From contig JAIOPH010000004.1 of NCBI GenBank assembly GCA_021414005.1, positions 124,001 to 188,000 on the forward strand: 64,000 nt of DNA. Direction: 5' to 3'. Positions within the stretch are counted from its first letter, which is position 1, and each line of letters begins with the position of its first letter. Origin of the DNA: Chthoniobacter sp. (GTDB lineage: Bacteria; Verrucomicrobiota; Verrucomicrobiia; Chthoniobacterales; Chthoniobacteraceae). Below the pieces are notes generated by a model. That model ran no database searches and had not been told where the DNA came from. It was given only the letters and a program-made list of their open reading frames with translations. Both the position numbers and the translations under genes were made by a program. Of this stretch, positions 32,766-44,700 are shown in pieces.

Positions 32766-34241
32766 TCAGGCGGCTCCGAGTTCGACCGAGTGGATCGGGT
32801 CGGCTTCTTTCTCTTTCATGCGGACCCATTCCTGCAGGGTCTCGGTCTCGGCAAGCGCGCGAGCGGCTGGGGCCGCGCCGCCGAGGAGGACGATGCGCAC
32901 CGTGTCGAGGAGGATGAAGACATCGAGGAAGAGGCTCATGTGCTTCATGTAGTAGAGGTCGTATTCGAGCTTGCGTCGGGCGTCGGCTACGGAGGCTCCG
33001 TAAGGGTAGCTAACCTGTGCCCAGCCGGTTAGGCCGGGCTGGACCATGGCGCGTTCTTGATAGTAGGGGATTTCGGTCGCGAGCATCTGGATCATTTCCG
33101 GCCGCTCCGGGCGCGGACCGACGAAGGAAAGGTTGCCGCAGAGCACCTGCCAAAGCTGCGGGATTTCATCAATGCGATAACGGCGAAGAAAGCGCCCGAC
33201 CAAGGTCACGCGCGGGTCGTTTTCGCCGCTCCACTGCGCGCCGTCCTTCTCGGCATCCATGCGCATGGAGCGGAGCTTGAGGATTTGAAAGTCGCGCCCG
33301 AAGCGTCCGGCGCGGGTCTGGCGGTAAAAGATCGGGCCGGGCGAGGTGAGGCGGATGGCCACGGCGGCGAGAGCGACGAGCGGTGCGCCGAGGAGGAGCC
33401 CGATGACGGAGCAGACGATGTCGAAGAGGCGCTTCACCTTTTTAATGTAAAGAAGCTGCGGCTCGCCGCTGGCGCTGAGCAGCCACTCCGGGGTGATGAG
33501 TTCAATCGGGACGTATTGCTCGATTTCCTCGCAGAGGATGATGAGCGGCATGACGGAGACGCCGGAGTAGCGGAGTTTGCAAAAATGGCGCGTCAGGGTG
33601 GCGTTGTTCAGGCTCTTGGTCGTGCAGAGCACGCGGTCGATTTTTTCGCGCTCCACGATTTCGGCGATTTCATCCACGCGCCCGAGGACTCTGGTCTCGC
33701 CGGTGGGCTGGTAGCCATAAAAGGCGACGACACCCACGAGTTCGAGGTTGCGCCCGCTGAAATTCGCAAACAGGCGCGTCTCCACTTCATCGAAGGGACA
33801 GGTGACGATATAGGCCACCCGCTCGCGCGCGGTGCGCAGGGCGTGCAACAGGAAAATATGGTGAATGACGACAATGACGTAGGCCGCACTCGCGCCGATG
33901 CCCATGACTCCGCGCCCGGGCGGATGCGCCGAGAGCGCATACGCGCCGCCGATGACCATGAGCACCGAGGCGACCGTGCAGGCGAAGAGAATGAAAGCGC
34001 GCTCGAAGGCACCGCGATGCGCGCTGTGCGTGGAGTAGAGGCCAAGAATGTAGATCGTGGACGATAAAAGGACGCCGCTCGCGGCGATGACCGGCCAATG
34101 CGTGCCAAAGAAGTCGGCCGCCTCGTCGCCGAACCGCGCCATACTGCCGACGAGAAACGCCAGGCAAAAGATCGTCGTATCCGCAACAAAGTGCAGTGTG
34201 ACGTGGAACCAGTGCTTACGGAGAATTCCGTTACTGTTCAT
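32766..34241 (-). CDS. Polyprenyl glycosylphosphotransferase (exopolysaccharide initiation)
   Basis: 491 aa. The N-terminal part has about four membrane helices (FVADTTIFCLAFLVGSMA, VIAASGVLLSSTIYILGLYS and others), followed by a CoA-binding-like domain and a fifth helix (IVCSVIGLLLGAPLVALAAV). The C-terminal catalytic part has SPGPIFYRQTRAGRFGRDF, DEIPQLWQVLCGNLSFVGPR and PGLTGWAQVSYPYG, diagnostic of WcaJ/WbaP-type enzymes. It transfers a sugar-1-phosphate to undecaprenyl phosphate, the first committed step. With the glycosyltransferase it makes a two-gene unit about 8 kb from the export operon. The C-terminal tail is longer than usual. Confidence 0.93.
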   Translation of the reverse strand: MNSNGILRKHWFHVTLHFVADTTIFCLAFLVGSMARFGDEAADFFGTHWPVIAASGVLLSSTIYILGLYSTHSAHRGAFERAFILFACTVASVLMVIGGAYALSAHPPGRGVMGIGASAAYVIVVIHHIFLLHALRTARERVAYIVTCPFDEVETRLFANFSGRNLELVGVVAFYGYQPTGETRVLGRVDEIAEIVEREKIDRVLCTTKSLNNATLTRHFCKLRYSGVSVMPLIILCEEIEQYVPIELITPEWLLSASGEPQLLYIKKVKRLFDIVCSVIGLLLGAPLVALAAVAIRLTSPGPIFYRQTRAGRFGRDFQILKLRSMRMDAEKDGAQWSGENDPRVTLVGRFLRRYRIDEIPQLWQVLCGNLSFVGPRPERPEMIQMLATEIPYYQERAMVQPGLTGWAQVSYPYGASVADARRKLEYDLYYMKHMSLFLDVFILLDTVRIVLLGGAAPAARALAETETLQEWVRMKEKEADPIHSVELGAA

Positions 34242-34660
34242 GCGATTCGGAAAATGGTCGGGGGCGTGGGCGAAACGGATCGCCTAAAAACTTTATAATC
34301 ATCAAGGATGGTCGGGCCGACACTTTTCAGCAAGTAGAGTTTCTCCTGATTGTTTTTTTGCGTAGAGGCATCGGAATAAGGCCGTCGTTTCCCGCTTGTC
34401 GCGTGCCAGACGGCTCGCGAATCTCCCGCTACCCGACGCCAACCATGTCCCTGACTGTCGGGGTGCTCTCGCTCCGTCGCCGGTTTTTTTCACGAAAACC
34501 TACGCACTCTCCCGTTCGCCGCGAGGCGGTGCCGCCTTTACGAACGTTTCGCTACAACTCTCACGGCGTCTGGAGCGTGATCCTCATTTCCGTCAGCCAC
34601 CGGTTCGGCATTGTCGAGCGCACCGAGGGGGGCGTGGTGGTGCGCTAGCGGCTGGCCGGT
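34242..34660. other. 419-bp intergenic region without a supported gene
   Basis: This separates the phosphotransferase start from the 3' end of the chagasin-like gene. Short open frames here show no family resemblance. T runs near 34351-34357 and 34485-34491 have no strong adjoining stem. It must contain the promoter for the minus-strand initiation unit, but I could not pick a convincing -35/-10 pair. Confidence 0.5.
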
Positions 34661-35311
34661 TCAGCCCTGCTTCTCGCGGCCATCCTGCTCGTGGCGCAGC
34701 AGCACCCGGCTTGAGCGAAAGACTGGCTCTTCCAAGAAATCCCGCGTCTCCGGGGGCGGCGTAGTCCGATGCACCTTGGGTCGTAGCTCGGGTTGACGGT
34801 GCGAACGAAAATGCAGCTTCCGCAAAGGCGTGAAGTCCTTGCCATCGGGCCCCTTCGCCAGTGGCACGAGGTCGCCCACCACACCGACAAGGCACTTAAA
34901 TACCGGTGCCGTGCCGAACCGCTCAACATGGCCGCTCGTGTACCACAGCCGCAGATCAACCTCTCCATCGCCCACCGCTTGGAACACCCACTTTTCCTGC
35001 CCCACATTCGTCTCCGAAGGTGCCACGAATTCCTTCGAAACCAGTCGCAGCACCGTCGGATCAGGAATCTCCGACAACCGCCACCCGTAGCCCGTATGCG
35101 GTTTCGACGAAAGCCACACCGTGAGCGTACCATCCTGTTTCAGCGACACCGTACTGCCCCGCTGCGATTCAAAAAGCTCCACCCGCCCCTCCGGTGGTGG
35201 CATGGCAATTGGCGGCAGTTCGCGATTTGTGGCCGAATATTTTTTCCCCTGCGGCGCGGTGCAGGCCGCGATGCTGAGCGCGAGGATGGCAAAAGGAAGG
35301 ACTGATTTCAT
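34661..35311 (-). CDS. Chagasin/I42-like lipoprotein with an extended tail
   Basis: 216 aa. MKSVLPFAILALSIAAC is a lipoprotein signal with the lipobox Cys at residue 17. The domain GSTVSLKQDGTLTVWL, KPHTGYGWRL, VGQEKWVFQAVGDGEVDLRL follows the Inhibitor_I42 pattern: the NPTTGY loop of chagasin reads KPHTGYGW here, and the GxxxxxFxAxxxGxxxLxL strand pair is kept. Family members inhibit papain-like cysteine proteases. The last 50 or so residues, from RKLHFRSHRQPE on, are charged and unlike the family, perhaps a linker. Target protease unknown. Confidence 0.72.
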   Translation of the reverse strand: MKSVLPFAILALSIAACTAPQGKKYSATNRELPPIAMPPPEGRVELFESQRGSTVSLKQDGTLTVWLSSKPHTGYGWRLSEIPDPTVLRLVSKEFVAPSETNVGQEKWVFQAVGDGEVDLRLWYTSGHVERFGTAPVFKCLVGVVGDLVPLAKGPDGKDFTPLRKLHFRSHRQPELRPKVHRTTPPPETRDFLEEPVFRSSRVLLRHEQDGREKQG

Positions 35312-35325
35312 GGGATGGAGCGAGT

Positions 35326-35337
35326 GTTCACGTGAAC
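35326..35337. promoter_or_regulatory. Perfect 12-bp palindrome upstream of the chagasin-like gene
   Basis: GTTCACGTGAAC is fully self-complementary and ends 15 bp before the ATG at 35311. Its position fits an operator over the leader. No regulator can be named. Confidence 0.4.
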
Positions 35338-35578
35338 CACCACGCCGTTTCTAAAGGCGTCTATCACCGTTGTCGAGCATGGTCTCCTCAAAAACTCACC
35401 GGCGCCGATATAGAGGGCAAGCTGCGTGAAAACGCGACCCTTCCGGCTGCGTCTCTACGAATAGATTCATCGAAGCGCGCACGTTGCGGTTTAGCAGGCC
35501 GCACGTTCAGGAGCAGCTGGCTTGCGAAAGCCGTTGAAAACGTTCGAGTGCGGCAAATGGCGTTAGTCCGTTTTGCGC

Positions 35579-35642
35579 TAAGGAGAAACCCTACTAAATT
35601 CTCTATCAAAATGCTTGTGTCAAAAATTACTGCCACTAAAAT
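35579..35642 (+). promoter_or_regulatory. Shared upstream block and candidate promoter of the first giant gene
   Basis: Positions 35579-35617 match 50018-50056, upstream of the second giant gene, at 34 of 39 bases, including CCCTACTAAATT and TCTATCAAA. The block ends on TTG of a candidate -35 (TTGTGT, 35615-35620). A candidate -10 (TAAAAT, 35637-35642) follows after 16 bp. Conservation just upstream of -35 is where an activator would bind. The rest of 35338-35721 shows no gene. Confidence 0.6.
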
Positions 35643-35721
35643 TTACTGCAAATCTCAATTCCCCGTAGCGAATCCCCTTCCAGACCATCCAAGCACTAGG
35701 TTTCTGTTCCCCGTTTAACCC

Positions 35722-38700
35722 ATGAGCCAATCCACCGTGCTTTTTCGCAAAAACCACACGCCAAAATCCAACGCCATAAAAACACCCACTGTGAAAACTC
35801 GTCACCAAACCCCCACCCGCCGCTCCACCCGTATCCTGTCCGGTAGCATCGCCGCCATCTGTGCCGTTGCCCTAATCGGGGGCTCCGCGTCGCACGCGGT
35901 GAATGCCACTTGGAATGGCACCACCGATGCGGTTTGGGCCACTGGGACGAACTGGAGCGCCACTCCCGTCCCCGGCACCGGCAACACCGCCACCTTTAAC
36001 AACGCGGGCGGCGCGGACGACGTGATCAATCTTGGTTCCGGCGTCACCATTGGCACGATCCTTTTCGACACAGCCAGTGCCGCCGCTTACACCATCGGCT
36101 CGGGCGGGGTCGGCATCCAGACTCTCACGCTGGACAACGGCGGCGCGATTACCGTCAACTCTGCCGTTACCCAACAGGAGGTATTCAACGCCAACATCGT
36201 TTTGGGCACCGACGGCACTGCGAGTAACTTCACCATCACCAACAACAGAGCCGGCTTTTCCGCCGGCCCTTATCTGCAGTTCAGCGGCGCCTTTACCGGT
36301 TCGACCGGTTCGGGGCTCAAGACTCTGACCTTCGACGCCAACGGCACATCTGCGACCAACTCCATCAGTGCTCTGGGCAACATCAGCAATGGCACTTCCG
36401 GCACGGTCAAGCTCGTCAAGAAAGGTGCCGGCATTATGACGTTGGGATTGAACGGGGGCACGATGACCTATACAGGTGGGACTTACCTTGATGCAGGCAC
36501 ACTCCAGATCGTAGGCTCCGTAAACAACCTCCAGGCAGGGACTTCTCTCTACATCGCGGGTGGCACTAATCTTAACAGCATCAACCAACCTAATGGCAGC
36601 TATTCGAACATCGCCCAGGAGTGGAACGGTGATTTCAGCTTCAACGACAGTGCTAAGTTCGTTGGAGCGAGTCTGCAGAACATGACATTCACCGGGGGCA
36701 CGGTGAATCTGGGAGCAACAGGGACGGACACGGTGCGCACGGTCAATGCGTTGGCGAATACGCTGACTATCGGCAGCATCATCTCCAATGGCACGAATAC
36801 GACCACCACCGGCCTGACCAAGACCGGCGCAGGCACGATGGTGCTCGCCGGTAACAACACTTATACCGGCACCACCACGGTGAACGCTGGCACGTTGACG
36901 ATTACCGGTGCGCCCACGGGCGGCGGAGCATATACTGCGCTCGGCAGCGGCAGGTTGGAAATCAGCGGAGCCGCTGGCACGATCAACACCTCCTCCGCCA
37001 TCGCCATCGCGGGCGGCAATCTCCAGTTGACCAATACGAGCACTGCGGAAGGCTCGGTGAATCGCATCAGCGACTCTACGGCGATCACCGCCAACGGCGG
37101 CACGCTCACTTACAATAACACCAGCGGTAACACCTACGCCGAGAACGTCGGCAATGTGACGCTCAATGGTGGGCAGCTGAATACGGTGCTGTCCACTAAC
37201 ATGGCGACAGGCATCCAGACGCTGACCCTGAACAGCCTGACACAAAACAACCGCTCCACCGCCACTTTCTCTGCGGCCACCACCGCACCGAACGCCACGA
37301 ACAATATCATCAAAGTCGCCGGTGCCACTGCCGCCCCGGCCGGGCAGATCATCGGGCCGTGGGCGACCACGGGCACCTCGGCCATCGTCCAGACCGATTA
37401 CGCCGTCTATGACGCCTCCGGCAACATCGTCGCCGCCAACATCGCAGGTTCGCTGGATTCCACCTGGACCGATTCGACCAAGGCTTATACGAGCAACTTC
37501 CTCGGCGGCGGCGCAGGCAATGCGCTCAGTGCCGTGACGCACAACATGGCTGCTCTGCGCAACCTGCCCGCATTTGGGAACACAGGCACCACCACCACAA
37601 TCGCCATCCCAACCGGCGGTAATCTGAACACCTACGGACTCCTCAACGCGAACACTAACACGTGGACGATCAATCAAGTCGCCGGCAGCACCGGTGCCCT
37701 GAGCACACCCACGGGCGGCGGCAGCATCTATATCAATACCGGCAACGGCACTTCGTCCGGCAACGGTGCCATCACCATCGGCGCGCCGATCAATGACAAC
37801 GGCGGCGCAGTGTCCATCGTGAAGACCGGCACTGGCAACTCCGTGGCGGTCGGTCAGGGCGTGCTGACGCTCTCGAACGTCACCAGCAACTACTCCGGCG
37901 CGACGGTCATCAATGGTGGCGCGATTGTGCTGAATACCTCCGGTGCGCTGGCAAACGGCGGCCTCGCCAGCTCACTCGGTGCAGCCTCCACTTCCGCAGA
38001 CAATCTCGTCATCAATGGCGGCTTCCTGCAATACGGCACTGCGACGACAGCCGTTTCGACCAATCGCCTTTTCAGCATCGGTGCGATGGGCGGAACGATT
38101 GATTCCTCGGCAGGAACTACGGCCACGATGAGCTTCATCGGCACCGGCGCGATGGGCTTTGCGAGCCAGACCGGTCCGCGCACCCTGACACTGCAAGGCT
38201 CGAACGTCGGCGTCGCGGCCTCGACCAGCGGCAGCAATTCCAGCCTGAGCACCATCGCCCTGCTCATCGGCGACAACAGCGGCGCGACCAGCGTCACCAA
38301 GACGGGAACAGGCACATGGGCGCTCACCAACTCTGCCAGCACCTACACAGGGCCGACCACGATTTCGCAGGGCATCCTGAATGTTGGCACCTTCGCCGCG
38401 GTGAATACCGCCAGCAGCATTGGCATGGGCTCGGTCGCCGGCTCCGCCGCCGACTTGATCCTCAACGGCGGCACCCTGCAGTACAGCAACAACACCGCCG
38501 CCACGACCAACCGCCTCTTCAGCATCGGCACCAGCGGCGGCGCGCTCGATTCCTCGGCCGCCAGTCCGTCGAACACCCTGACCTTCACCGCCACCGGCGC
38601 GATTGGCTTCAACAACCAGAGCGGCGCTCGCACCCTCACCTTGGCTGGCACCAACGTCGGGGCCAACAGCATGGGCCTCCGCCTCGATGACTTAGGCGGT

Positions 38701-41700
38701 CTTACCAGCCTAACCAAGTCAGATAAAGGCACATGGGCGCTGGCCAACGCCGGCAACACCTACACCGGTGTCACGACCATCAACGCCGGCATCCTGTCCG
38801 TCGGCAAGCTCGCCAATGGCGGTGTCGCCAGCTCGATCGGCGCGTCGACGAACGCTGACACCAATCTCGTGTTCAACGCTGAAAATGCCGGCAATGCCGG
38901 TGTGTTGGGAACCTTGCTTGCCACTGTGCAGCCTTCCACCCCGATCGCGCTCGCGACCGTTGCACCGACGCTGAAATACACCGGCTCCGGTGACAGCACC
39001 GACCGGAGATTCCGGTTCACCATTGCCAATGACCAGAAGACCGCCGTGATCGATGCCTCGGGTTCTGGCGCGCTTGTTTTCACCAACGCCACCGGCCCGA
39101 CTTTCAGCACGGCCAACAAGAAGCTCACCCTCGTCCTCACCGGCACCAGCGCGGATAACAACACGATTCAGACGGTTCTTGCCGACAACGGCACCTCGCA
39201 ATTGAGCATCGTGAAGACCGGCACCGGCACATGGATTCTCTCGGGCAACAACACCTATGGGACCGCGGCCACGGTCGGGGATTTCGGCACCACGGTCAAT
39301 CAGGGCACCCTGGTTCTCTCCGGGTCACCCACCGGCACTGTCAAGACCACGGTCAACGCGGACGGCACACTGAAGCTCGACTATTCCACGAACAACACCA
39401 GCAAGCTCGCCGACGCAACGGGCATCCTGCAACTCGGCGGCGGCACGCTGAACCTAAGCGGCGGCTCACACGCGGAAGCGGTCACCAACACCACGCTCAG
39501 CCCCGGTGCCTCCAGTGTCATCCAGAGCGGCGGTGGGTCTTCCATCCTCCGGATGAACGCCATCACCCGCCAGGCCGGCGGCATGGTGGACCTCGGCGCG
39601 GCCAGCATCGCCAGCACCACCGCCACCAACGATGCCAGCGGCATTCTCGGGGCATGGGCCACGATTGGCGGCGCAAACTGGGCGCTTAAATCCGGCACCG
39701 TGGAGAACGGCTCGAACAACTTCATCACCGCGTACGGCGCCTACACGGATATTGACGCTCTTGGCAGCAGCATTGCCACGGGTGCCACCACCAACGTGCG
39801 CCTGAACACGGCGGCGGGCTCCGGCGACATCACCCTGGGGGCCGCGACTACCGCGATCAATACGCTGCTCCAAAACACAACCACCGCCGCGACCATTGAT
39901 ACCACCGCCAAGACCCTGCAGACCACCGGCATTTTGATCGGCGATGGCAAGGAATCGCTGACCATCGGCCTGCCTGCTGGCACCGGCTTTCTGCAAGCCG
40001 CCGCTTCCGCCGGCGATCTGGTCCTGAACAATGCGAGCAACTACAGCGGCGCGAATCCCGGCAAGACCCTGACCGTCAACGTGCCCATCATCCTGAACGG
40101 CGCTTCCACTCTGACCACAGCCGGCAACGTCACCCTCAACGGCGTCAACACCTACACTGGTGCCACCTTCGTCAACTCCGGCACGCTCACCATTGCCGGC
40201 AGTGGCGGACTCAGCGGCAGCAGCCCCATCACCATCGCGCAGGGTGCGACGTTGAACTACACTGGCACTGCGAACCAGGCCTTGGGCACGACGAGTGGCT
40301 TTGGTAACTTTATCTGGAACCCCAGCAACGGCACCGCAATCCTGACCGCTACGCGCGGTGCTACCCCCGCCGTCTTCACCATCAAGAGCGGCATCATTTC
40401 CGGTGTTGTGGGCAACTTGGGCACCGGACCGGCTTCCGATCTGATCCTTGATGGCGGTATCATTCGCACGAAGGATGGCGGCGGCGGCGCGGATCAAACC
40501 AGTCGCCTCTTCACGCTCGGCACGGGCGGCGGCACCATCCAGATTGACGACCTCACGATTCCGGGAACCACGACCCGGCCAACTGAATTCATCTCCACCG
40601 GTGCCATCGCCTTCACAGGATCGGGTGCTAGGACGTTGAAATTCGAAAGCGCCATGATGAACGTCAACAAATTCTCACCTGCGCTTGGAGACGGATCCGG
40701 CGGCGCAACGAGCGTGATCATGGGCGGCACGGCAGGTGCCTATGGCGTATGGTCTCTCGACGGTGCCAACACCTACACAGGCACCACCACAGTCAATGGC
40801 GGAACCTTGTCCATCCGCAAAACGCAGTCGGTCAACAACGGCGTGGCCTACTTCACTCCAACGAATATCACGGTTACGCCCGGGGCTGGTGTAGCTGGCA
40901 TTGCCATCGGCGTTGGTGCGGGGCCGACCTACTTTGATTCTACGGCGATTGCAACGATCCTCGACGGTTCGCACTTGGGCGCAAGCACCGCCGCGACCGG
41001 CTTGAAACCCGGTGCCCAATTCGGTCTGGATACCACCGCGGGCGACTTTACCTACGGTGGCCAGCTTACCGACCTCACCGCCGGCACCAACAATGTCTTT
41101 AACCTCGCCAAGCACGGCATCGGCACACTGACCCTCACCGGCAACAATACCTACACTGGCACCACCACAATCTACGGCAGTGGGATCGGCCACGGCGTGG
41201 GCACCAGCATCCTTCGCGCGGGCAGCGCGACGGCGTTCGGCCAGCCCACGACCGCTAACATTGTATTTGATCAGGGAGCCTTCTCGCTAATCAACAAACT
41301 CCAGCTTTTCGGGAACAACATCACGGTGATCGGGCTCAACTCTCCAGTTGCAAACCATCGCGACGGTAGTGGCCAGAACATCATCGAAAGCGGCAGCAGC
41401 GACACCAGTGGTACCGGCACCGATATCCTGACGATCAATAATTCCACCACCAGTACTTGGAATAACGCTATGGCGCTCAATGGTGGCATCAGCCGTATCC
41501 AGGACGGCGGTGCCCGCAGGCTCGGCATCACCAAGGGCGGCGCGGGCACGCTGGAACTCGGCGGCACGAACACCTATACCGGCGGTACGATCATCAACGC
41601 GGGTGTCTTGAGACTGCTCAACACTCAGGCCTTGGGCGGCGCAGCAGGCGCAGCGGGCACTGTGAGCTTTGGCGCAGGCAGCACCGGCACTTTGCGACTC

Positions 41701-44700
41701 AATGCGAACAGCATTACCATTGTCGGTCTGGACACCAATGCCACTGTCGGCACACCGGTCGTCGAAAACGGCACGGCTGGCAACGCCACGCTCACCGTCA
41801 GCAACACCACAGCCAGCATTTTTGCGGGCGTCCTGCAGAATGGTGCTGCGGGTACGTTGCTGCTCACCAAGACCGGCACGGGTACGTTAACGCTTTCGGG
41901 CGACAACACCTACACGGGCGCGACCGCCGTCAACGGCGGCAAGCTGGTCCTTTCCGGCAACAACACCACGGCCACTGGCGACATCGCCGTCGCGAGTGGT
42001 GCCGTGGTGCAGTTCAATGGCATCAGCTCCATCAACGGCGGTGCCTTCAACGTCTCGAATCGAGACGTCACGATCAACGCCGGTGGCACGGCGGTGTTTG
42101 GCGCGTCCTTCGGAACCGGCATCGCTGATGTCCAGACCGCGCTGACCAACCGCACCGTGGCGGGCTCCGCGGGTACCATCGCCGCGGACAACTACGCGGC
42201 AGATCCCTTCGACTTCGCCGCCGCCGGCCTCACCGCCGCCTCCCTCGGCGCGGTCGGCATTGTGAACTACACCGGCACCCTGACGCCCAATGGTGGCATT
42301 TATCGCCTCGGTGGTGGCGGTGGAACCCTGACCTATCCTACCATCATCACTGGCAGTGCCCTGACCGTGACCGGTGCAAGCACCGGCAGTGTCGTGCTTA
42401 GCAACATCGGCAACACCCTTGGCACGCTCACGATGTCGAGCGGCGTTCTGGATCTGAATGCCACCACCACGCAGACGGCCGGTTCCGTCGTGCTCTCCGG
42501 CGGCACCCTTCAAAACGGCACGCTCACCGGCACCGCCTATAGCGGCACCGGCGGCACTTCAACGGCCGTCCTCGCCGGAAGCGGCATCGTGTTCACCAAC
42601 ACGTCTGGCACGACGACCCTCAACGCCACCAACACCTACGACGGTGGCACCAACATCACTGGCGGCACGCTGAAGGCCGTCGCGGCGGGTTCCCTCGGCT
42701 CCGGTCTGGTCACGATCAGCAACGGTGCCGCGCTTGCACTGGCCAGCGACGGCACCGGCACGGGGCTTGGCAACAGCAAGCTTGAGAGCATCAGCTACGG
42801 CAATGATATCGCGCTCAGCGGTGCGGGCCAGACCATCACGGTCGGCCAGTTCACCGCCAATGTCGGCACGCTCAACGCCGCCAACAAGATGCTGCAACTC
42901 GACACGCTTTCGATTGGTGCCCAGACCCTCACGGTGACGAACAGCAACGGCTTCGGGCTGGAGTTCACCGGCGCGACGACGTTGACGGGAGCCACCGCGT
43001 CAACCTTCTCGGTGGGCACCGCCAATGTTTCGACGGCGGTTTTTGGGCTGACGCTGAACGGACTGGCCAGTGATGGAGCGACATCCTCCGCCAACGATGC
43101 AGTCATCCTGACCAAGAGCGGCGCAGGCACGCTCGTGCTGAAGGGAAGCAATACCACCTTCGGCGGCAACGGCGGAGCCACCGGCCAGATCATTGACATT
43201 ACCAACGGCTATCTTGCCGCATCCACCGATGCCGCGCTGGGTGTCACCGGTGCAACGGGAAATATGGTGCGGATCAGCACAAACGACCTTGCCAAGGGCT
43301 TCCTTGCGACTGGAAGCTTCTCCACGGATCGCACCTTCCGCTTGAATGCGGCGAGCAACGGTCTCGACGTCACGCAGGGCACCACGCTGACTCTCACCAC
43401 GCCGTTCAGCCTTCAGGCGTTGGGCAATGCCCTGCGCAAGAACGACAATGGTGTCCTGGAAATCAGCGCCAATAACTCAACATGGACCGGTGTTGCGACC
43501 GTCGCCGCCGGGGTGTTGAAAGTCTCGAATGCGGGCGCACTTGGGACGACTGCGGGCAACACGGTTGTTTCCAACTCCGTCGGTTCCGCCGTGCAGATCA
43601 ATGGCGTTAGCACCGCCGAACCGTTCAACATCACCGGCTCTGGCATCAACAGCGGCGGTGCCCTCGAAAACTTCAGCGGTACGAACGCTCTCAGCGGCGC
43701 GATCACCCTCGGCGGCGCGGCGACAATCGGCTCCACCTCCGGCACGCTGACCCTGAGCGGCGGTATTAGCGGTGCCCAGGCCCTGACCTTCTCCGGCGCG
43801 GATAGCATCGCCGTCACCACCACCGCGATCGGGGCCGTCAGCAGCATCACCAAGATCGGCAGCGGCACGACGACCCTCAGCGCGGCAAGCACCGGCTTTG
43901 TCCTGCCATTCGCGGTCAACGCAGGAACCTTCAAATTGGATTCAGCCGGGAAGCTTGGCAACGCCAGCACCACCACCGTGAACCCCGGTGCCATCCTGAC
44001 GCTCGACAACACCGGCACAAGCACCGCAAGCCGCCTTGGTGGCAGCACCCGAACACTGTCGCTGAGCGGTGGCACTCTGAACTTCATCGGCAACAGCACT
44101 ACCGAGGCCATTGGTGCGCTCACTCCAAGTGCAGGTCTGGATGTGATCAACCTTTCTGGTACCGGCACGCTCAGTTTCGCCAGTCTCGGCACCCGCGCTG
44201 CGGGCGGCGTGGTGAGCTTCTCCGGTTCCGGCCCCGCCGTGCAGTTTGTCGCCACGACCACCGTCACGGACGGACTGCTCATGGGCGGCACGATGCCGCT
44301 CTTCTACGGCAATGACTTCGCCACCAGCACCGGCGCGGCAAACGCCCCGATCAGCGCCTATGCGGGCTACGCCACCGGCGACTTCGGTGTGCAAGCCACG
44401 TCCACTGCGATCAACTTCAATCCGACAGGCGCGCAGACCAACGTGACCGCCACCAAGACGATCAACACACTCAAACTGACCGGTCAGGGTGTGACGATCA
44501 ACTCCGGTCAAATCCTGACCTTGGATGCCGCCGCAGTGATCAACAATGGCGGTGGAAACATCACAGGCGGCTACTTGATCACGACCAGCAATGCGGAACT
44601 GGTGATCAATAACGCCAGCACGATGAGCATCGGCAGCGTGATCGGCAGCAGCAGTAGCAACTTTAGCGCTGCCTTGACCAAAGTCGGTGCGGGCAACCTG

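Noticed and set aside
34302..34648. Short frames of 60-120 codons on both strands between the phosphotransferase and the chagasin-like gene
   Set aside because: No ribosome-binding site, no family pattern and mutually overlapping frames; treated as non-coding.
35520..35570. TGGC and TTTGC near 35558-35577 as a sigma-54 promoter
   Set aside because: The GG-to-GC spacing is about 14 bp instead of 10, and the second giant gene has no counterpart.
35872..37677. A 601-residue open frame antisense to the first giant gene, and many similar antisense frames through 35.8-63.7 kb
   Set aside because: They follow from the GC-rich, Gly/Thr/Asn-heavy codon pattern of the sense repeats. Their translations are low-complexity Val/Pro/Arg sequence without family features, and the sense frame is far longer.
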